Positions 1 to 8,035 of a DNA stretch of 38,572 bases are shown here, in pieces. How positions within the stretch are numbered: position 1 is the stretch's first letter; each line of letters begins with the position of its first letter. The position numbers and the translations under genes were made by a program. Where the stretch lies: positions 1 to 38,572 of the forward strand of contig OMIG01000142.1 of the NCBI GenBank assembly GCA_900299035.1. Reading direction: 5' to 3'. Origin of the DNA: Pseudomonadota bacterium. GTDB taxonomy: Bacteria > Bdellovibrionota_C > UBA2361 > OMII01. A model generated the notes under the pieces. That model saw nothing but the letters and a program-made list of their open reading frames with translations. It did not search any database and was not told where the DNA came from.

Positions 1-653
1 ACGGCATATCGACCGTGGCGATTGCAGACTCGGCCCTGAGCGAGATCGGGGGCGTGCTTGCGCGCCTCGCAGAGCTCTCTGAGCAGTCTGCGACCGGCAC
101 GTTCTCTGCGATACAGCGTTCCGCGCTGCAGAGCGAGTTTACGGCGCTTGGCTCGGAAATCGAGCGAATCGCCAACACGACTGAGTTCAACGGGGTAAAA
201 ATCCTGTCGAGCTCAAGCGCGCTCACCCTGCAGGTCGGCTTCGACTCATCGGCGAATTCGCGGGTTACGTTCAACAACGTGACCGGCACGCTCGCCTCGC
301 TGGGTCTTGCGGCCACGGGCTCTGCGCAGCTCACCTATTCGCTCAACGCGAATAGCCTTGAGCTCTCCCAGAGCGCTTCGCGCATAACGCTCGACGCAGT
401 AAACGGGGCGATCCAGTCGCTCGCGCAAACCAGAGGCGCCCTGGGTGCCACTGAGTCGCGGCTCCGACTGGCGGTCAGCAACCTCTCGGTGGCTCGCGAA
501 AACTTCGCGGCTGCAGAGAGCCGAATCCGCGACCTGGATGTCGCGGAAGAGGCTGCTAACCTGACGAGGCTCAACATCCTGCAGAACGCAGGTGCTGCGG
601 TCCTCGCGCAGGCAAACCAGGCTCCAGCTCTCGCGCTCAAGCTCTTGAGCTAA
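1..653 (+). CDS. Flagellin, 3' part (5' end outside window)
   Basis: Structural subunit of the flagellar filament, exported by the flagellar type III system. The reading frame is open from base 3, upstream of the first GTG at 15, and reads GISTVAIADSALSEI. This matches the conserved N-terminal D0/D1 helix of flagellins (usually NDGISLAQTAEGAL), so the gene is cut by the window edge and the GTG is not its start. Next come the D1 stretch with the typical TEFNGVKIL motif, a short variable middle, and the conserved C-terminal helix (ESRIRDLDVAEEAANLTRLNILQNAGAAVLAQAN). The variable domain is small, so this is a short flagellin. A strong hairpin follows the stop at 680-712. The symbol (fliC, flaA and others) cannot be chosen from sequence alone. 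Family assignment is very secure. Confidence 0.93.
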   Translation, partial: GISTVAIADSALSEIGGVLARLAELSEQSATGTFSAIQRSALQSEFTALGSEIERIANTTEFNGVKILSSSSALTLQVGFDSSANSRVTFNNVTGTLASLGLAATGSAQLTYSLNANSLELSQSASRITLDAVNGAIQSLAQTRGALGATESRLRLAVSNLSVARENFAAAESRIRDLDVAEEAANLTRLNILQNAGAAVLAQANQAPALALKLLS

Positions 654-679
654 GCGCAGAGGTTCTTGCCTTGACGAAC

Positions 680-712
680 GGGCTCGGCGCGGGATCTTCC
701 CGCGCCGAGCCC
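680..712 (+). terminator. Strong hairpin after flagellin
   Basis: A perfect 15-bp inverted repeat, GGGCTCGGCGCGGGA / TCCCGCGCCGAGCCC, closes a 3-base TCT loop 27 bases after the flagellin stop. There is no long T-run behind it (GAAGTCTATTTGG). It may act as a Rho-independent terminator of reduced efficiency or as a 3' stabiliser of an abundant mRNA. Confidence 0.75.
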
Positions 713-813
713 GAAGTCTATTTGGCTGCTGACGAGAGGCCTGCAACGCGTCAGCAAACCCCGCCCACTAAGCGCCTGTCTCGACGCTCTCTTACTGTGC
801 TAGCTTTCAGCCA

Positions 814-2754
814 ATGCAGCCGGAAGAGAAGCCCAGTATATCCCTTGAGTACCGACGAGACGTAGACGGCCTGCGAGCGCTCGCTGTCATAGGGGTTGTT
901 CTGTTTCACATCTTCCCGGGAACCCTTCCCGGTGGGTTCATAGGCGTTGACGTCTTCTTCGTCATTTCCGGCTTCCTCATCAGCAGGCTCGTTTGGGACG
1001 ACATAGACAGGGGCAAGTTCTCGGTTGGGTCGTTCTACTCAAGGCGCGTTCGCCGCATCTTCCCGGCGCTGGCAGTCACGCTGGCTGCCGTCCTCGTGGC
1101 AGGGCCCTTCCTCTTGTTCAGGGAGGAGCTAGCTGAGCTGTGCAAGCACGTCTTCGCTGGGGCGTTCTTCTCCTCAAACTTTGTGCTGTGGAGCGAGAGC
1201 GGCTACTTCGACACGGCGTCGGAGCGTAAGCCGCTCCTGCACCTGTGGTCGCTTAGTATCGAGGAGCAGTTCTATCTCGTGTGGCCCTTGCTGCTGTTTG
1301 CGCTCTCACGAGCCCGGCTGAGCTTCCTGAGCGTGGCCTCTCTGTTTGGGCTCTTGAGCCTTCTGTTGAGCGTTTCTCTCTCTACGACAGATGCAGCAGC
1401 GGCTTTCTACAACCCGCTCGGGCGGTTCTGGGAGCTTACGCTGGGAGCCGTTGCTGGCTGGCTTGTGCGTCGGCACGGATCGCTGCCCATCCGAGTCAGT
1501 GTAGCGGCTGCTCCGCTTGCGATAGTGGGAATTCTTGCAGGCTTCTGGTTGCTGTCCGAGAGCTGCCCCTTTCCGGGATGGTGGGCCCTGGTGCCAACGT
1601 GCAGCACGGCGCTCGCGCTTAGCTGCAACTCGGCCGCGCCGGCCTCTAGGCGAATTCTTGGCAGTGAGGCTCTCGTCTCGATCGGCAAGATAAGCTACCC
1701 GCTGTACCTGTGGCACTGGCCGATCTGGTCATTTGTGTTCATCCGGCTGCACGGAAACGTGCCTCTCGTCGCGCGGGTTGGGGTGCTGGCCGCAAGCTTC
1801 CTCTTGGCTACCGCGACCTTCTGGCTCCTTGAGCGCCCGCTGCGCCGGCGCCAGGCCCACGGGCGGCTAGTTGCAGCTCTGGTCGCGACCGTTGTTGCGC
1901 TTGGGGGCGTGGGGCTGCTCGGCTGGAAGTGGCAAGGGTTCCCCGCGCGTGAAGCAGCCTTAGTCGATGCTCCCTACCTCAACGGAGCAGCTCTTAGCCT
2001 CGAACGGTGGCTTCAGTCGGTGCGTGCTCACAGCTGCCACCAGCAGGAGCCGGGCGAAGTTGAATTCCCGGCCGAGTGCCACGAAGAGCGCCGCCCGGCG
2101 CTGGTGCTGTGGGGAGACTCGCACGCGGCGGCCCTATACCCTGGACTTCGTGAGCTGCAGAAGACTCGGGAGTTTGGCCTCACACAGTGGACCCGGGCGG
2201 CTTGTCCGCCGTTTCCAGAGGCAAATTCGAGCATCGGCAACTGTGATCAAGTTAACCGGCAGACGATTGGCAAGATCGCAAAGCTCCAGCCCGAGGTGCT
2301 CGTTGTCCATGCTGCGTGGATTCACCAGAACTATCCGAACACGTCGGACTCTATCCTCGCCAATACAGCGAAGCAGCTTGATGAGCTGCAGCAGCTCCTG
2401 CCGCGCACAAAGCTAGTGGTAATCGGACTGATGCCCTACTGGGGCCGGCCGCTGCCCGAGATCATCAAGGAGCACATCGACACAAACCACAGCCGCCCGC
2501 CGCTCTACATGCCTCGGACAGAAGATGATGCGCTGAGGCAGCGCCAGGCATTAGACGATGAGCTGCGCCGCATCTGCGCGAAGCGAGGAATTGCGTTTAT
2601 TTCCCCGGAGAGCGTGATGTGCGACAAGAATAGCTGCATAACCCGCCTGGAAGACGAGTCTCCTGACGGCCTATTTGGCTTCGACCAGGGGCACCTCACC
2701 TCAGCGGGAGCGCGATTCTTCGTCGGTCAGGTGGCCGACCAGCTTCTGCCGTAG
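814..2754 (+). CDS. Membrane O-acyltransferase with C-terminal SGNH domain (OafA/YrhL type)
   Basis: Probable integral membrane acyltransferase that moves acetyl or similar groups onto a surface glycan such as LPS O-antigen, capsule or another polysaccharide. The N-terminal acyltransferase-3 domain (residues about 10-360) shows the hallmark YRRDVDGLRALAV start, the catalytic-type histidine at about 32 (VVLFH), the RRVRRIFPAL motif, HLWSLSIEEQFYLVWPLLL and YPLYLWHWPIW, with about ten hydrophobic segments. The C-terminal extracytoplasmic domain (about 420-646) is SGNH-like: GDSH with Ser436, and DQGHLTSAG with Asp624 and His627 completing the catalytic set. At 646 residues it has the usual length for fused AT3-SGNH proteins. 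The gene lies 160 bases behind flagellin, so a role in modifying filament or envelope glycan is possible, but that is inference. The acceptor substrate cannot be read from sequence. Confidence 0.9.
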   Translation: MQPEEKPSISLEYRRDVDGLRALAVIGVVLFHIFPGTLPGGFIGVDVFFVISGFLISRLVWDDIDRGKFSVGSFYSRRVRRIFPALAVTLAAVLVAGPFLLFREELAELCKHVFAGAFFSSNFVLWSESGYFDTASERKPLLHLWSLSIEEQFYLVWPLLLFALSRARLSFLSVASLFGLLSLLLSVSLSTTDAAAAFYNPLGRFWELTLGAVAGWLVRRHGSLPIRVSVAAAPLAIVGILAGFWLLSESCPFPGWWALVPTCSTALALSCNSAAPASRRILGSEALVSIGKISYPLYLWHWPIWSFVFIRLHGNVPLVARVGVLAASFLLATATFWLLERPLRRRQAHGRLVAALVATVVALGGVGLLGWKWQGFPAREAALVDAPYLNGAALSLERWLQSVRAHSCHQQEPGEVEFPAECHEERRPALVLWGDSHAAALYPGLRELQKTREFGLTQWTRAACPPFPEANSSIGNCDQVNRQTIGKIAKLQPEVLVVHAAWIHQNYPNTSDSILANTAKQLDELQQLLPRTKLVVIGLMPYWGRPLPEIIKEHIDTNHSRPPLYMPRTEDDALRQRQALDDELRRICAKRGIAFISPESVMCDKNSCITRLEDESPDGLFGFDQGHLTSAGARFFVGQVADQLLP

Positions 2755-2791
2755 CGCAGGCTAGAGAGCGCATCAGGAGGCGCGAATGCCC

Positions 2792-2813
2792 GCCGCGTAC
2801 GGCGTCACGCGGC
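2792..2813. terminator. Hairpin between convergent genes
   Basis: GCCGCGT - 8 bases - ACGCGGC forms a perfect 7-bp stem overlapping the last codons of the minus-strand gene and lying downstream of the plus-strand acyltransferase. There is no T-run on either strand. It could serve as a weak shared terminator or 3' end structure. Confidence 0.4.
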
Positions 2814-3608
2814 ACGCACGAGGATCGCAGCGCCCGGGCGCGGCTTCTTGTAGGTGTGCCAAGCCGACCCACCACGCTGGAAGATCTCCCAGTACTTCTT
2901 GCCGTGGCCGCTTGAGCCGGGCGACAGCGCAATGTCGCCCTCTTGGACATTAAAGCTGCCTGAGGCGACCGTCACTGACATCTCTACGTCGTTGATCGAG
3001 ACGAGCACTCGCTGACCTGGCTTGAGGCTTGAGATCTCTGGCGAGCCGTCGCGCATGGTGGTCTTTAAGTTGCCGAACGAGTCGATGTAGCCAACCGCTG
3101 CGGCCGGCGGGGGAGGGATCACCTCGTGCGGGTCTAGCCGCTCGACGAGGAAGTCGATCTGCCCGCGTGCTGCGCGTCCGACGAGCTGCGGAAAGTTGTC
3201 GCGCGAGCGAAACTGTGAGCCGCCGGTATCGACGGTTATGGTCCACAGCTCTGCCAAGTCATCCCGCACGAACGAGAGCGAGTGCCCGGAGTTCACCGCC
3301 ATTATCTTAGCGCCGCTCTTGAGCACGCCGTATAGGAACCCTTCGCCTTCGTTGTTCGAGCGAGCCTCGCGGCGGTCCTTGCGCGGGGCGCAGTTGGCGT
3401 AGATCAGGGTGTCGCTCGGCCTGAGTGCGCTGGTCTGGTTGCCGAGCTGAGCTACTACGAATCCCGTGGAGACCGTGTCGAACGACTTAACTGAGGTGAT
3501 GTGCCAGTGGTAGTCGCCCGGGATCTGGGCAGCGAGAGCCGAGACGACCTCCGCGCACGCCAGGTCTCCCGGCGCGTAGTCCATGACCATGTGTACAAGC
3601 TTCTGCAT
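2805..3608 (-). CDS. SAM hydroxide adenosyltransferase / DUF62 family protein
   Basis: Member of the family (S-adenosyl-L-methionine hydrolase, relatives of chlorinase/fluorinase) whose characterised bacterial members attack SAM with hydroxide to give adenosine and methionine. Matching signs run in the family order: an N-terminal VMDYAPGD with an acidic residue at 10 where the family has TDFG.D; IYANCAPR where VVDPGVG is usual; VNSGHSLSFV where the family has GPDNG-LS; SRDNFPQLVGRAARG for the GRD.FAP..A.LARG segment; then the C-terminal beta-barrel start VGYIDSFGNL, close to the family's YIDRFGNL. The 267-residue length fits. The start is ATG with GAGAGG four bases upstream. Several usual binding positions are changed (DNG to SGH, DPG to CAP), so substrate or activity may differ. 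It is transcribed alone, convergent with the acyltransferase. Confidence 0.75.
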   Translation of the reverse strand: MQKLVHMVMDYAPGDLACAEVVSALAAQIPGDYHWHITSVKSFDTVSTGFVVAQLGNQTSALRPSDTLIYANCAPRKDRREARSNNEGEGFLYGVLKSGAKIMAVNSGHSLSFVRDDLAELWTITVDTGGSQFRSRDNFPQLVGRAARGQIDFLVERLDPHEVIPPPPAAAVGYIDSFGNLKTTMRDGSPEISSLKPGQRVLVSINDVEMSVTVASGSFNVQEGDIALSPGSSGHGKKYWEIFQRGGSAWHTYKKPRPGAAILVRAA

Positions 3609-3660
3609 ACAGCCTCTCTAAAGCTTAAAATGATCGGTTTTCACGAAACTCATTCGGAGC

Positions 3661-3722
3661 CGTGGGTTTACCCACCCGTGCACGTGCACGTGAATCGTAA
3701 ACGTGAACCTACCCGTGCCCGT
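3661..3722. repeat. ACGTG-rich intergenic tract with palindrome
   Basis: The tract begins with a perfect palindrome-like stem GTGGGT-TT-ACCCAC (3662-3675). It continues with repeated GTGCAC/ACGTG units (CCGTGCACGTGCACGTGAA, then AAACGTGAAC and CCGTGCCCGT). The same units recur in other gaps at about 18.1, 18.2, 32.9, 38.4 kb and at the right edge. Confidence 0.6.
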
Positions 3723-3991
3723 CTCCCACCAAGCCCCCGAAAGAACCGCAGTCCCAGGCACTCCCTAAAAGTACCAAACGAGCGATCCTTAGTCGCGAAA
3801 TGACTCCCTTTTTTCGGCAGAGAAGGCTTCAGATTGAGACAGAAGATGACTCAACTGCTCCAGCCCTTGAGCCGGCTCTGCTTGCTAGCGCCGGTGGAGG
3901 GCTTCCGGGGCCTGGCTCGGTAAGAGAGAGGGCTGCGTAAGTGCCTGATCTGAGGAGGCGATGTTCGATCGACCGAAGGGCCGGCCAAAAG

Positions 3992-4021
3992 TTGGCAGCG
4001 TCGTCTTAAAGGTGCTATAAA
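3992..4021 (+). promoter_or_regulatory. Candidate sigma-70 promoter for rpsB
   Basis: TTGGCA (3992-3997), an 18-base spacer and TATAAA (4016-4021) closely match the vegetative consensus. They stand about 120 bases before rpsB, leaving a leader long enough for S2-type autoregulation, which is known for rpsB in other bacteria but not shown here. Confidence 0.6.
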
Positions 4022-4142
4022 CCCGCGAAATTATCGCACCCGCATCGGTCTTAGTGCTGCGCGACGTTGGGCTCAAATGAGCTTAGCGGACGAGCGGTGG
4101 ACGGGCGGGGAGGACTAACTAAGACACCATAGAGGTAGTTAC

Positions 4143-5015
4143 ATGACACAGTCGACCGACACACAGGCGACCGGCGCTCAGGCGTCAGCCACTCCTGCTC
4201 AGGCTATTCAGCCGGGCACTCCCGTAACAATTCGCAACTTGATGGACGCAGGGGCTCACTACGGCCACCAGACTCAGCGCTGGAACCCGAAGATGCTTCC
4301 GTACATCTTCGGCGCCCGTAACGGCGTGCACATCATCAACCTCGACCTCACGATGAGGAAGTGGGAGATCGCCCGCAAGTACATCCTCGACCGCGTTGCG
4401 CTCGGAGGAAACGTGCTCTTCGTCGGAACGAAGCAGCAGGCCAAGGACATCGTCAAGGAAGAGGCAACTCGCTGCGGCGCTTTCTACGTTGCTTCGCGCT
4501 GGCTGGGCGGATGCCTCAGCAACTTCCAGACCATCAAGAACTCGATCGAGCGCATGCGCAAGATGGAGAACCTGCTTGCCGAAGCTGCAGTTGAGGGATC
4601 GAAGATCAAGCTCAACAAGAAGGAGCGTCTCGACATCAGCCGTCAGGTTGAGAAGCTTGAGGCCAACCTCGGCGGTATCCGCAACATGAAGAAGGTTCCA
4701 GACGTCATCTTCGTCGTTGACGTTGTGAAGGAAGAGATCGCCATCGCAGAGGCTACCCGCCTGCACATCCCGGTTGTGGCGCTGGTCGACACCAACGCAG
4801 ACCCTAACAAGGTGGCGTTCCCGGTTCCGTCGAACGACGACGCAACCCGCACCATCAGGCTCTTTGTGTCAGCGGTTGCTGATGCGGTGCTCGAGGGCAG
4901 GGCGATCTACCAGGCGCGAGTTCCAGGTGCCGGCCAGAATGGCGCTGAGCGCAAAGAGGCCGCTAACGGCGCTCACGGCGCTGCAGTAACAGAGGGCGGC
5001 GCGGCGATCGCGTAG
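4143..5015 (+). CDS. rpsB: 30S ribosomal protein S2
   Basis: Small-subunit ribosomal protein S2, which binds late to the 30S body near S1. The core runs from TIRNLMDAGAHYGHQTQRWNPKM (residues about 29-51) through GTKQQAKDIV, SRWLGGCLSNF and PDVIFVVDVVKEEIAIAEA to VALVDTNADPNKV, all standard S2 signatures. At 290 residues it is longer than E. coli S2 (241). The extra length lies in an approximately 28-residue Ala/Thr/Gln-rich N-terminal extension and a Gly/Ala-rich C-terminal tail, both probably disordered. The ATG has GAGG seven to eight bases upstream. It is followed by tsf, the classic order. Identity is secure. Confidence 0.98.
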   Translation: MTQSTDTQATGAQASATPAQAIQPGTPVTIRNLMDAGAHYGHQTQRWNPKMLPYIFGARNGVHIINLDLTMRKWEIARKYILDRVALGGNVLFVGTKQQAKDIVKEEATRCGAFYVASRWLGGCLSNFQTIKNSIERMRKMENLLAEAAVEGSKIKLNKKERLDISRQVEKLEANLGGIRNMKKVPDVIFVVDVVKEEIAIAEATRLHIPVVALVDTNADPNKVAFPVPSNDDATRTIRLFVSAVADAVLEGRAIYQARVPGAGQNGAERKEAANGAHGAAVTEGGAAIA

Positions 5016-5032
5016 CGCAGCTCCACGTGGCT

Positions 5033-5090
5033 GCCCTGCTGAGGCTCTCTCGTGGGCCAGGCAGGGCGGCCGCCTGCAAATTGATTTTTT
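5033..5090 (+). promoter_or_regulatory. Possible attenuator/terminator between rpsB and tsf
   Basis: GCCCTGC (5033-5039) pairs perfectly with GCAGGGC (5061-5067). That second arm overlaps another possible hairpin, GCAGG.CGG / CCG.CCTGC (5061-5077), whose 3' side is followed after a few bases by a run of seven T (5084-5090). The two stems exclude each other, as in a partial terminator that lowers tsf relative to rpsB. No experiment is implied. Confidence 0.45.
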
Positions 5091-5117
5091 TGTTTGATCA
5101 ACCAGTAAGGAAAAACC

Positions 5118-5774
5118 ATGTCAGCTATTACCAGTGAGATGATTAAGAAGCTCCGCGAGATGACCGGCGCCGGAATGATGGACTGCAAGGCAGCCCTGAA
5201 CGAGGCTGAGGGCATCATGGACAAGGCCGTTGAGGTGCTCCGCAAGAAGGGCCTCAAGGATATCGAGAAGCGCTCCGGCAAGACTGCCGCTGAGGGAACC
5301 CTCGGCGTGTACATCCACCCGGGAGACCAGGTGGTGTCCGTCGTTGAGCTCAACTGCGAGACCGACTTCGTTGCCCGTGGAGAAGACTTCCGCGCGCTCG
5401 CCCGCGACCTCGCGATGCACGTTGCAGCAATGAAGCCGCTCTACGTGTCCGTTGAGGAAGTTCCAGAGTCCGTTCTCAACAAGGAGAAGGAGATCCTCAT
5501 GGAGCAGCTCACCGAGGAGCAGAAGAAGAAGGCCGACCGCATCCTCCCGGGCAAGGTCGACAAGTTCCTCGAAGGCGTGGTGCTGATGCGCCAGGTGTTC
5601 ATCAAGGACGAGACGGAGTCCAAGACTATCAAGGATCTCATCGACGCCCTCAGCATGCGCTGTGGAGAGAAGGTGACAGTTCGCCGCATCTCCCGCCTAG
5701 AGGTTGGCGAGGGCATTGAGAAGTCTGTTGGCAACATCGCGGCTGACGTCGCTGCGATGGTTGGCGGCAACTAA
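5118..5774 (+). CDS. tsf: Translation elongation factor Ts
   Basis: Guanine nucleotide exchange factor that releases GDP from EF-Tu. The N-terminal UBA-like domain reads IKKLREMTGAGMMDCKAAL, and the core has the invariant TDFVAR motif within VELNCETDFVARGEDF. The 218-residue length is that of the short EF-Ts class, which lacks part of the E. coli C-terminal core and coiled-coil (283 residues). The C-terminal part (RQVFIKDE, GEKVTVRRISRLEVGEGIEK) is intact, so this is a natural short form and not a truncation. The ATG is preceded by AAGGA at good spacing. It lies 102 bases behind rpsB across a structured gap. Confidence 0.97.
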   Translation: MSAITSEMIKKLREMTGAGMMDCKAALNEAEGIMDKAVEVLRKKGLKDIEKRSGKTAAEGTLGVYIHPGDQVVSVVELNCETDFVARGEDFRALARDLAMHVAAMKPLYVSVEEVPESVLNKEKEILMEQLTEEQKKKADRILPGKVDKFLEGVVLMRQVFIKDETESKTIKDLIDALSMRCGEKVTVRRISRLEVGEGIEKSVGNIAADVAAMVGGN

Positions 5775-5925
5775 GTATCGGCCTGGCGCGCCGTTTCCGG
5801 CTGTGGCTGGGGCGGCGCGCTAGGTTGTAGTGCGCATACTAGCAGTGCGCTGGATAGTGCAGTTCGGGCATCCGGTGAAAGAGGGCTAATTGGGTTGCGC
5901 TCGTTAGGGCGCTAGCGGAACACGG

Positions 5926-6642
5926 ATGACAAAGATTAAGTACAAGCGAATTCTCCTCAAGCTCAGCGGTGAAATCCTGGCTGGTGAAAACCAGGGCGGC
6001 ATCGACCCCAAGATCCTCAACCAGCTCGTGGCCCAGATTAAGGAGGTCAGCGAGCTCGGCATCCAGACCGCCATCGTTATCGGCGGCGGCAACATCTTCC
6101 GCGGTGTCCAGGCTGGCTCTCAGGGCCTCGACCGCGTCACCGGCGACTACATGGGGATGTTGGCCACGGCGATGAACGCCCTGGCGCTACAGGACAGGCT
6201 GGAAGCCGAAGGCGTTTTTACGCGAGTTCTCTCCGCCATCGAGATGAAAGAGATCTCGGAGCCCTACATCAAGCGCCGCGCAACGCGCCACCTTGAGAAG
6301 GGGCGTGTCGTCATCTTTGCGTGCGGCACCGGGAACCCATTCTTTACCACTGACACGGCAGCCAGCCTGCGCGCCATGGAGATGGACGCAGACGTGATTC
6401 TCAAGGGCACTAAGGTCGACTACGTGTACGACTCTGACCCGAAGAAGAACAAGGACGCTCAGCCGTTCAAGAGGATCTCCTTCATGGACGTCCTGCAGCG
6501 GGGATTGCGGGTGATGGACACCGCTGCTATCTCTCTCTGCATGGACAATCAGCTGCCGATCATCGTGTTCAATGTCGGTGTTGAGGGCAATTTGCGCCGT
6601 ATCGTTCTCGGCGAGGACGTCGGCACGCTGGTCGAAGGGTAG
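5926..6642 (+). CDS. pyrH: Uridylate kinase (UMP kinase)
   Basis: Phosphorylates UMP to UDP in the cytoplasm. It belongs to the amino-acid-kinase fold and is unrelated to eukaryotic UMP kinase. Visible signatures are [12 protein letters not shown] at the N-terminus, the glycine-rich [26 protein letters not shown], the ATP-side [13 protein letters not shown], and [15 protein letters not shown]. The 238 residues match the family length. It stands between tsf and frr, the conserved proteobacterial order, and complements the pyrBC-carAB cluster further along this window. The start ATG has a GGA-rich upstream stretch. The 151-base gap to tsf contains an AGTGCGC direct repeat but no clear promoter. 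Confidence 0.98.
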   Translation: MTKIKYKRILLKLSGEILAGENQGGIDPKILNQLVAQIKEVSELGIQTAIVIGGGNIFRGVQAGSQGLDRVTGDYMGMLATAMNALALQDRLEAEGVFTRVLSAIEMKEISEPYIKRRATRHLEKGRVVIFACGTGNPFFTTDTAASLRAMEMDADVILKGTKVDYVYDSDPKKNKDAQPFKRISFMDVLQRGLRVMDTAAISLCMDNQLPIIVFNVGVEGNLRRIVLGEDVGTLVEG

Positions 6643-6675
6643 GGGCAGTTCACACTAGGGGAGGCTACGAAAGCT

Positions 6676-7227
6676 ATGAGCGGTTTCGACAACTACAAGG
6701 CACAGTGCAGCAAGACCCTTGAGCACTTCAAGGTTGAGCTCAAGAGGCTCCGTTCCGGGCGAGCTTCGCCGTCTATCCTTGAGGGCCTCCAGGTTGACTA
6801 CTACGGCTCGCAGGTATCACTCCAGCAGCTCGGCCTCGTTGCCGCGCCAGAGCCGCGCATGCTTACCATCCAGGTGTACGACCAGGGGGCAGTGGAGGCG
6901 ATTGAGAAAGCTATTCAGCAGTCAGACCTCGGGCTCAACCCGTCACGAGATGGCGCGCTGATCCGCGTCGTTATCCCTAGCCTCAACGAAGAGCGGCGCA
7001 AGGAGCTGATCAAGAAGGTCAGCAAGATGAGCGAAGAGACCCGCGTTGCGCTTCGCAACCTGCGACGCGACGAGATCGAAGGGGTCAAGAAGAAGGCGAA
7101 GGCCAAGGAGATGTCGGAGGACGACAGCCGCCGCGCGCAGGAAGAGATACAGAAGATCCTAGACAAGTACATCGCTGACGTCGACGCTTCGGCAGGCGCA
7201 AAAGAGAAGGAGCTGATGGAGGTGTAG
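6676..7227 (+). CDS. frr: Ribosome recycling factor
   Basis: Splits post-termination ribosomes together with EF-G. The tRNA-shaped two-domain protein is recognisable from LEHFKVELKRLRSGRASPSILEGLQVDYYG (helical arm into domain II), the AAPEPRMLTIQVYD segment, AIEKAIQQSDLGLNP, and IRVVIPSLNEERRKELIKKV, ending in the long helix with VALRNLRRDEIEGVKKKAK. The 183 residues equal the usual length (about 185). It is 33 bases behind pyrH and 19 before uppS, so it is probably co-transcribed. Identity is secure. Confidence 0.98.
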   Translation: MSGFDNYKAQCSKTLEHFKVELKRLRSGRASPSILEGLQVDYYGSQVSLQQLGLVAAPEPRMLTIQVYDQGAVEAIEKAIQQSDLGLNPSRDGALIRVVIPSLNEERRKELIKKVSKMSEETRVALRNLRRDEIEGVKKKAKAKEMSEDDSRRAQEEIQKILDKYIADVDASAGAKEKELMEV

Positions 7228-7246
7228 CCTCTATCCCAGCGCGCCC

Positions 7247-8035
7247 ATGGGGAGTGAAGTCACAGAGTCGAGTGTTGCCTCCGCCGAGGCACCCAAGGCA
7301 GCGGGTGCTGCGCTTGCCGCTGTGCCGCGCCACGTGGCTATCATCATGGACGGCAACGGGCGCTGGGCGAAGCGCAGGTTCCTGCCGCGCATCGAGGGGC
7401 ACCGCAACGGCGCAAAGAGCGTGCGCATGGTGGTTGAAGAGTGCAGGAGGCTCGGAATCCGCTACCTGACTCTCTTCGCGTTCTCAACCGAGAACTGGCG
7501 CAGGCCGCAGGACGAAGTCGGCGGCTTGATGAGCCTCTTCGTGCAGCACCTTGAGAGCGAGCTGGGGCTGCTGCTCAAGAACGGGATCCGGCTGCGAGCG
7601 ATGGGGGACACGTCACGCCTTCCGGCATCGGTTCGTGAGATGCTCGCGCGCAACGAGGAGCGAACCAAAGACATGACTGGAATGGACCTCATTCTTGCTG
7701 TCTCGTACGGCGGAAGAGACGAGCTGGTCCAGGCAGCGCGAAAGCTTGCTGAGGCTGCCCGTGCGGGTGAGGTTGACCCGGCAGCCATCTCGGGAGAGTC
7801 GTTTGCTCGGCACCTCTACCTGCCGGACGTCCCGGACCCGGACCTCATGATCCGGACGAGCGACGAGACCCGTATCTCAAACTTCCTGTTGTGGCAGTTG
7901 GCCTACGCCGAGATCGTTGTGTCGCCGGTGCTGTGGCCAGACTTCTCGCGGGACGAATTCCATAGGTGCCTCAATGTCTTTGCAGGAAGAAACCGCAGGT
8001 TCGGGCTCACCCAAGAGCAGGTCCATGGGGCTTAG
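7247..8035 (+). CDS. uppS: Undecaprenyl diphosphate synthase (cis-prenyltransferase)
   Basis: Adds isopentenyl units in cis to farnesyl diphosphate to make the C55 carrier used for peptidoglycan and O-antigen. The conserved blocks are HVAIIMDGNGRWAKRR (catalytic Asp and the diphosphate P-loop), GHRNGAKSV, LTLFAFSTENWRRP, RLRAMGDTSRLP, AVSYGGRDELV and the C-terminal RISNFLLWQLAYAEI plus LWPDF. The RTSDETR segment stands where RTGGEXR is more usual, a small variation. At 262 residues it has an N-terminal Ala-rich extension of about 27 residues before the conserved core. No clear ribosome site precedes the ATG, and a GTG closer to the core (AVPRHVAII) is an alternative start. It is upstream of cdsA, as in many proteobacteria. 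Confidence 0.96.
   Translation: MGSEVTESSVASAEAPKAAGAALAAVPRHVAIIMDGNGRWAKRRFLPRIEGHRNGAKSVRMVVEECRRLGIRYLTLFAFSTENWRRPQDEVGGLMSLFVQHLESELGLLLKNGIRLRAMGDTSRLPASVREMLARNEERTKDMTGMDLILAVSYGGRDELVQAARKLAEAARAGEVDPAAISGESFARHLYLPDVPDPDLMIRTSDETRISNFLLWQLAYAEIVVSPVLWPDFSRDEFHRCLNVFAGRNRRFGLTQEQVHGA

Larger units (their letters stand above)
3609..4142. other. 534-base gene-free region with ACGTG-type tract and rpsB leader
   Basis: I find no convincing gene. The left part holds the upstream region of the minus-strand DUF62 gene and an unusual ACGTG-rich tract (3661-3722). A small stem AGTC-7-GACT followed by CCCTTTTTT lies at 3791-3814 and looks like a weak plus-strand terminator with no gene in front of it. 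The right part holds a candidate promoter and the roughly 115-base rpsB leader. Short open frames here lack convincing protein character. Confidence 0.6.

Noticed and set aside
671-865. Possible 64-codon gene between flagellin and the acyltransferase
   Set aside because: It contains the terminator hairpin and overlaps the next gene; the sequence does not look like a protein.
3885-4076. Minus-strand 63-codon frame ahead of rpsB
   Set aside because: It covers the likely rpsB promoter and has no protein-like features.
7917-8024. Longer N-terminus for cdsA starting at 7917
   Set aside because: The first residues (MCRRCCGQTSRG) are the out-of-frame reading of the uppS 3' end and do not resemble CdsA.
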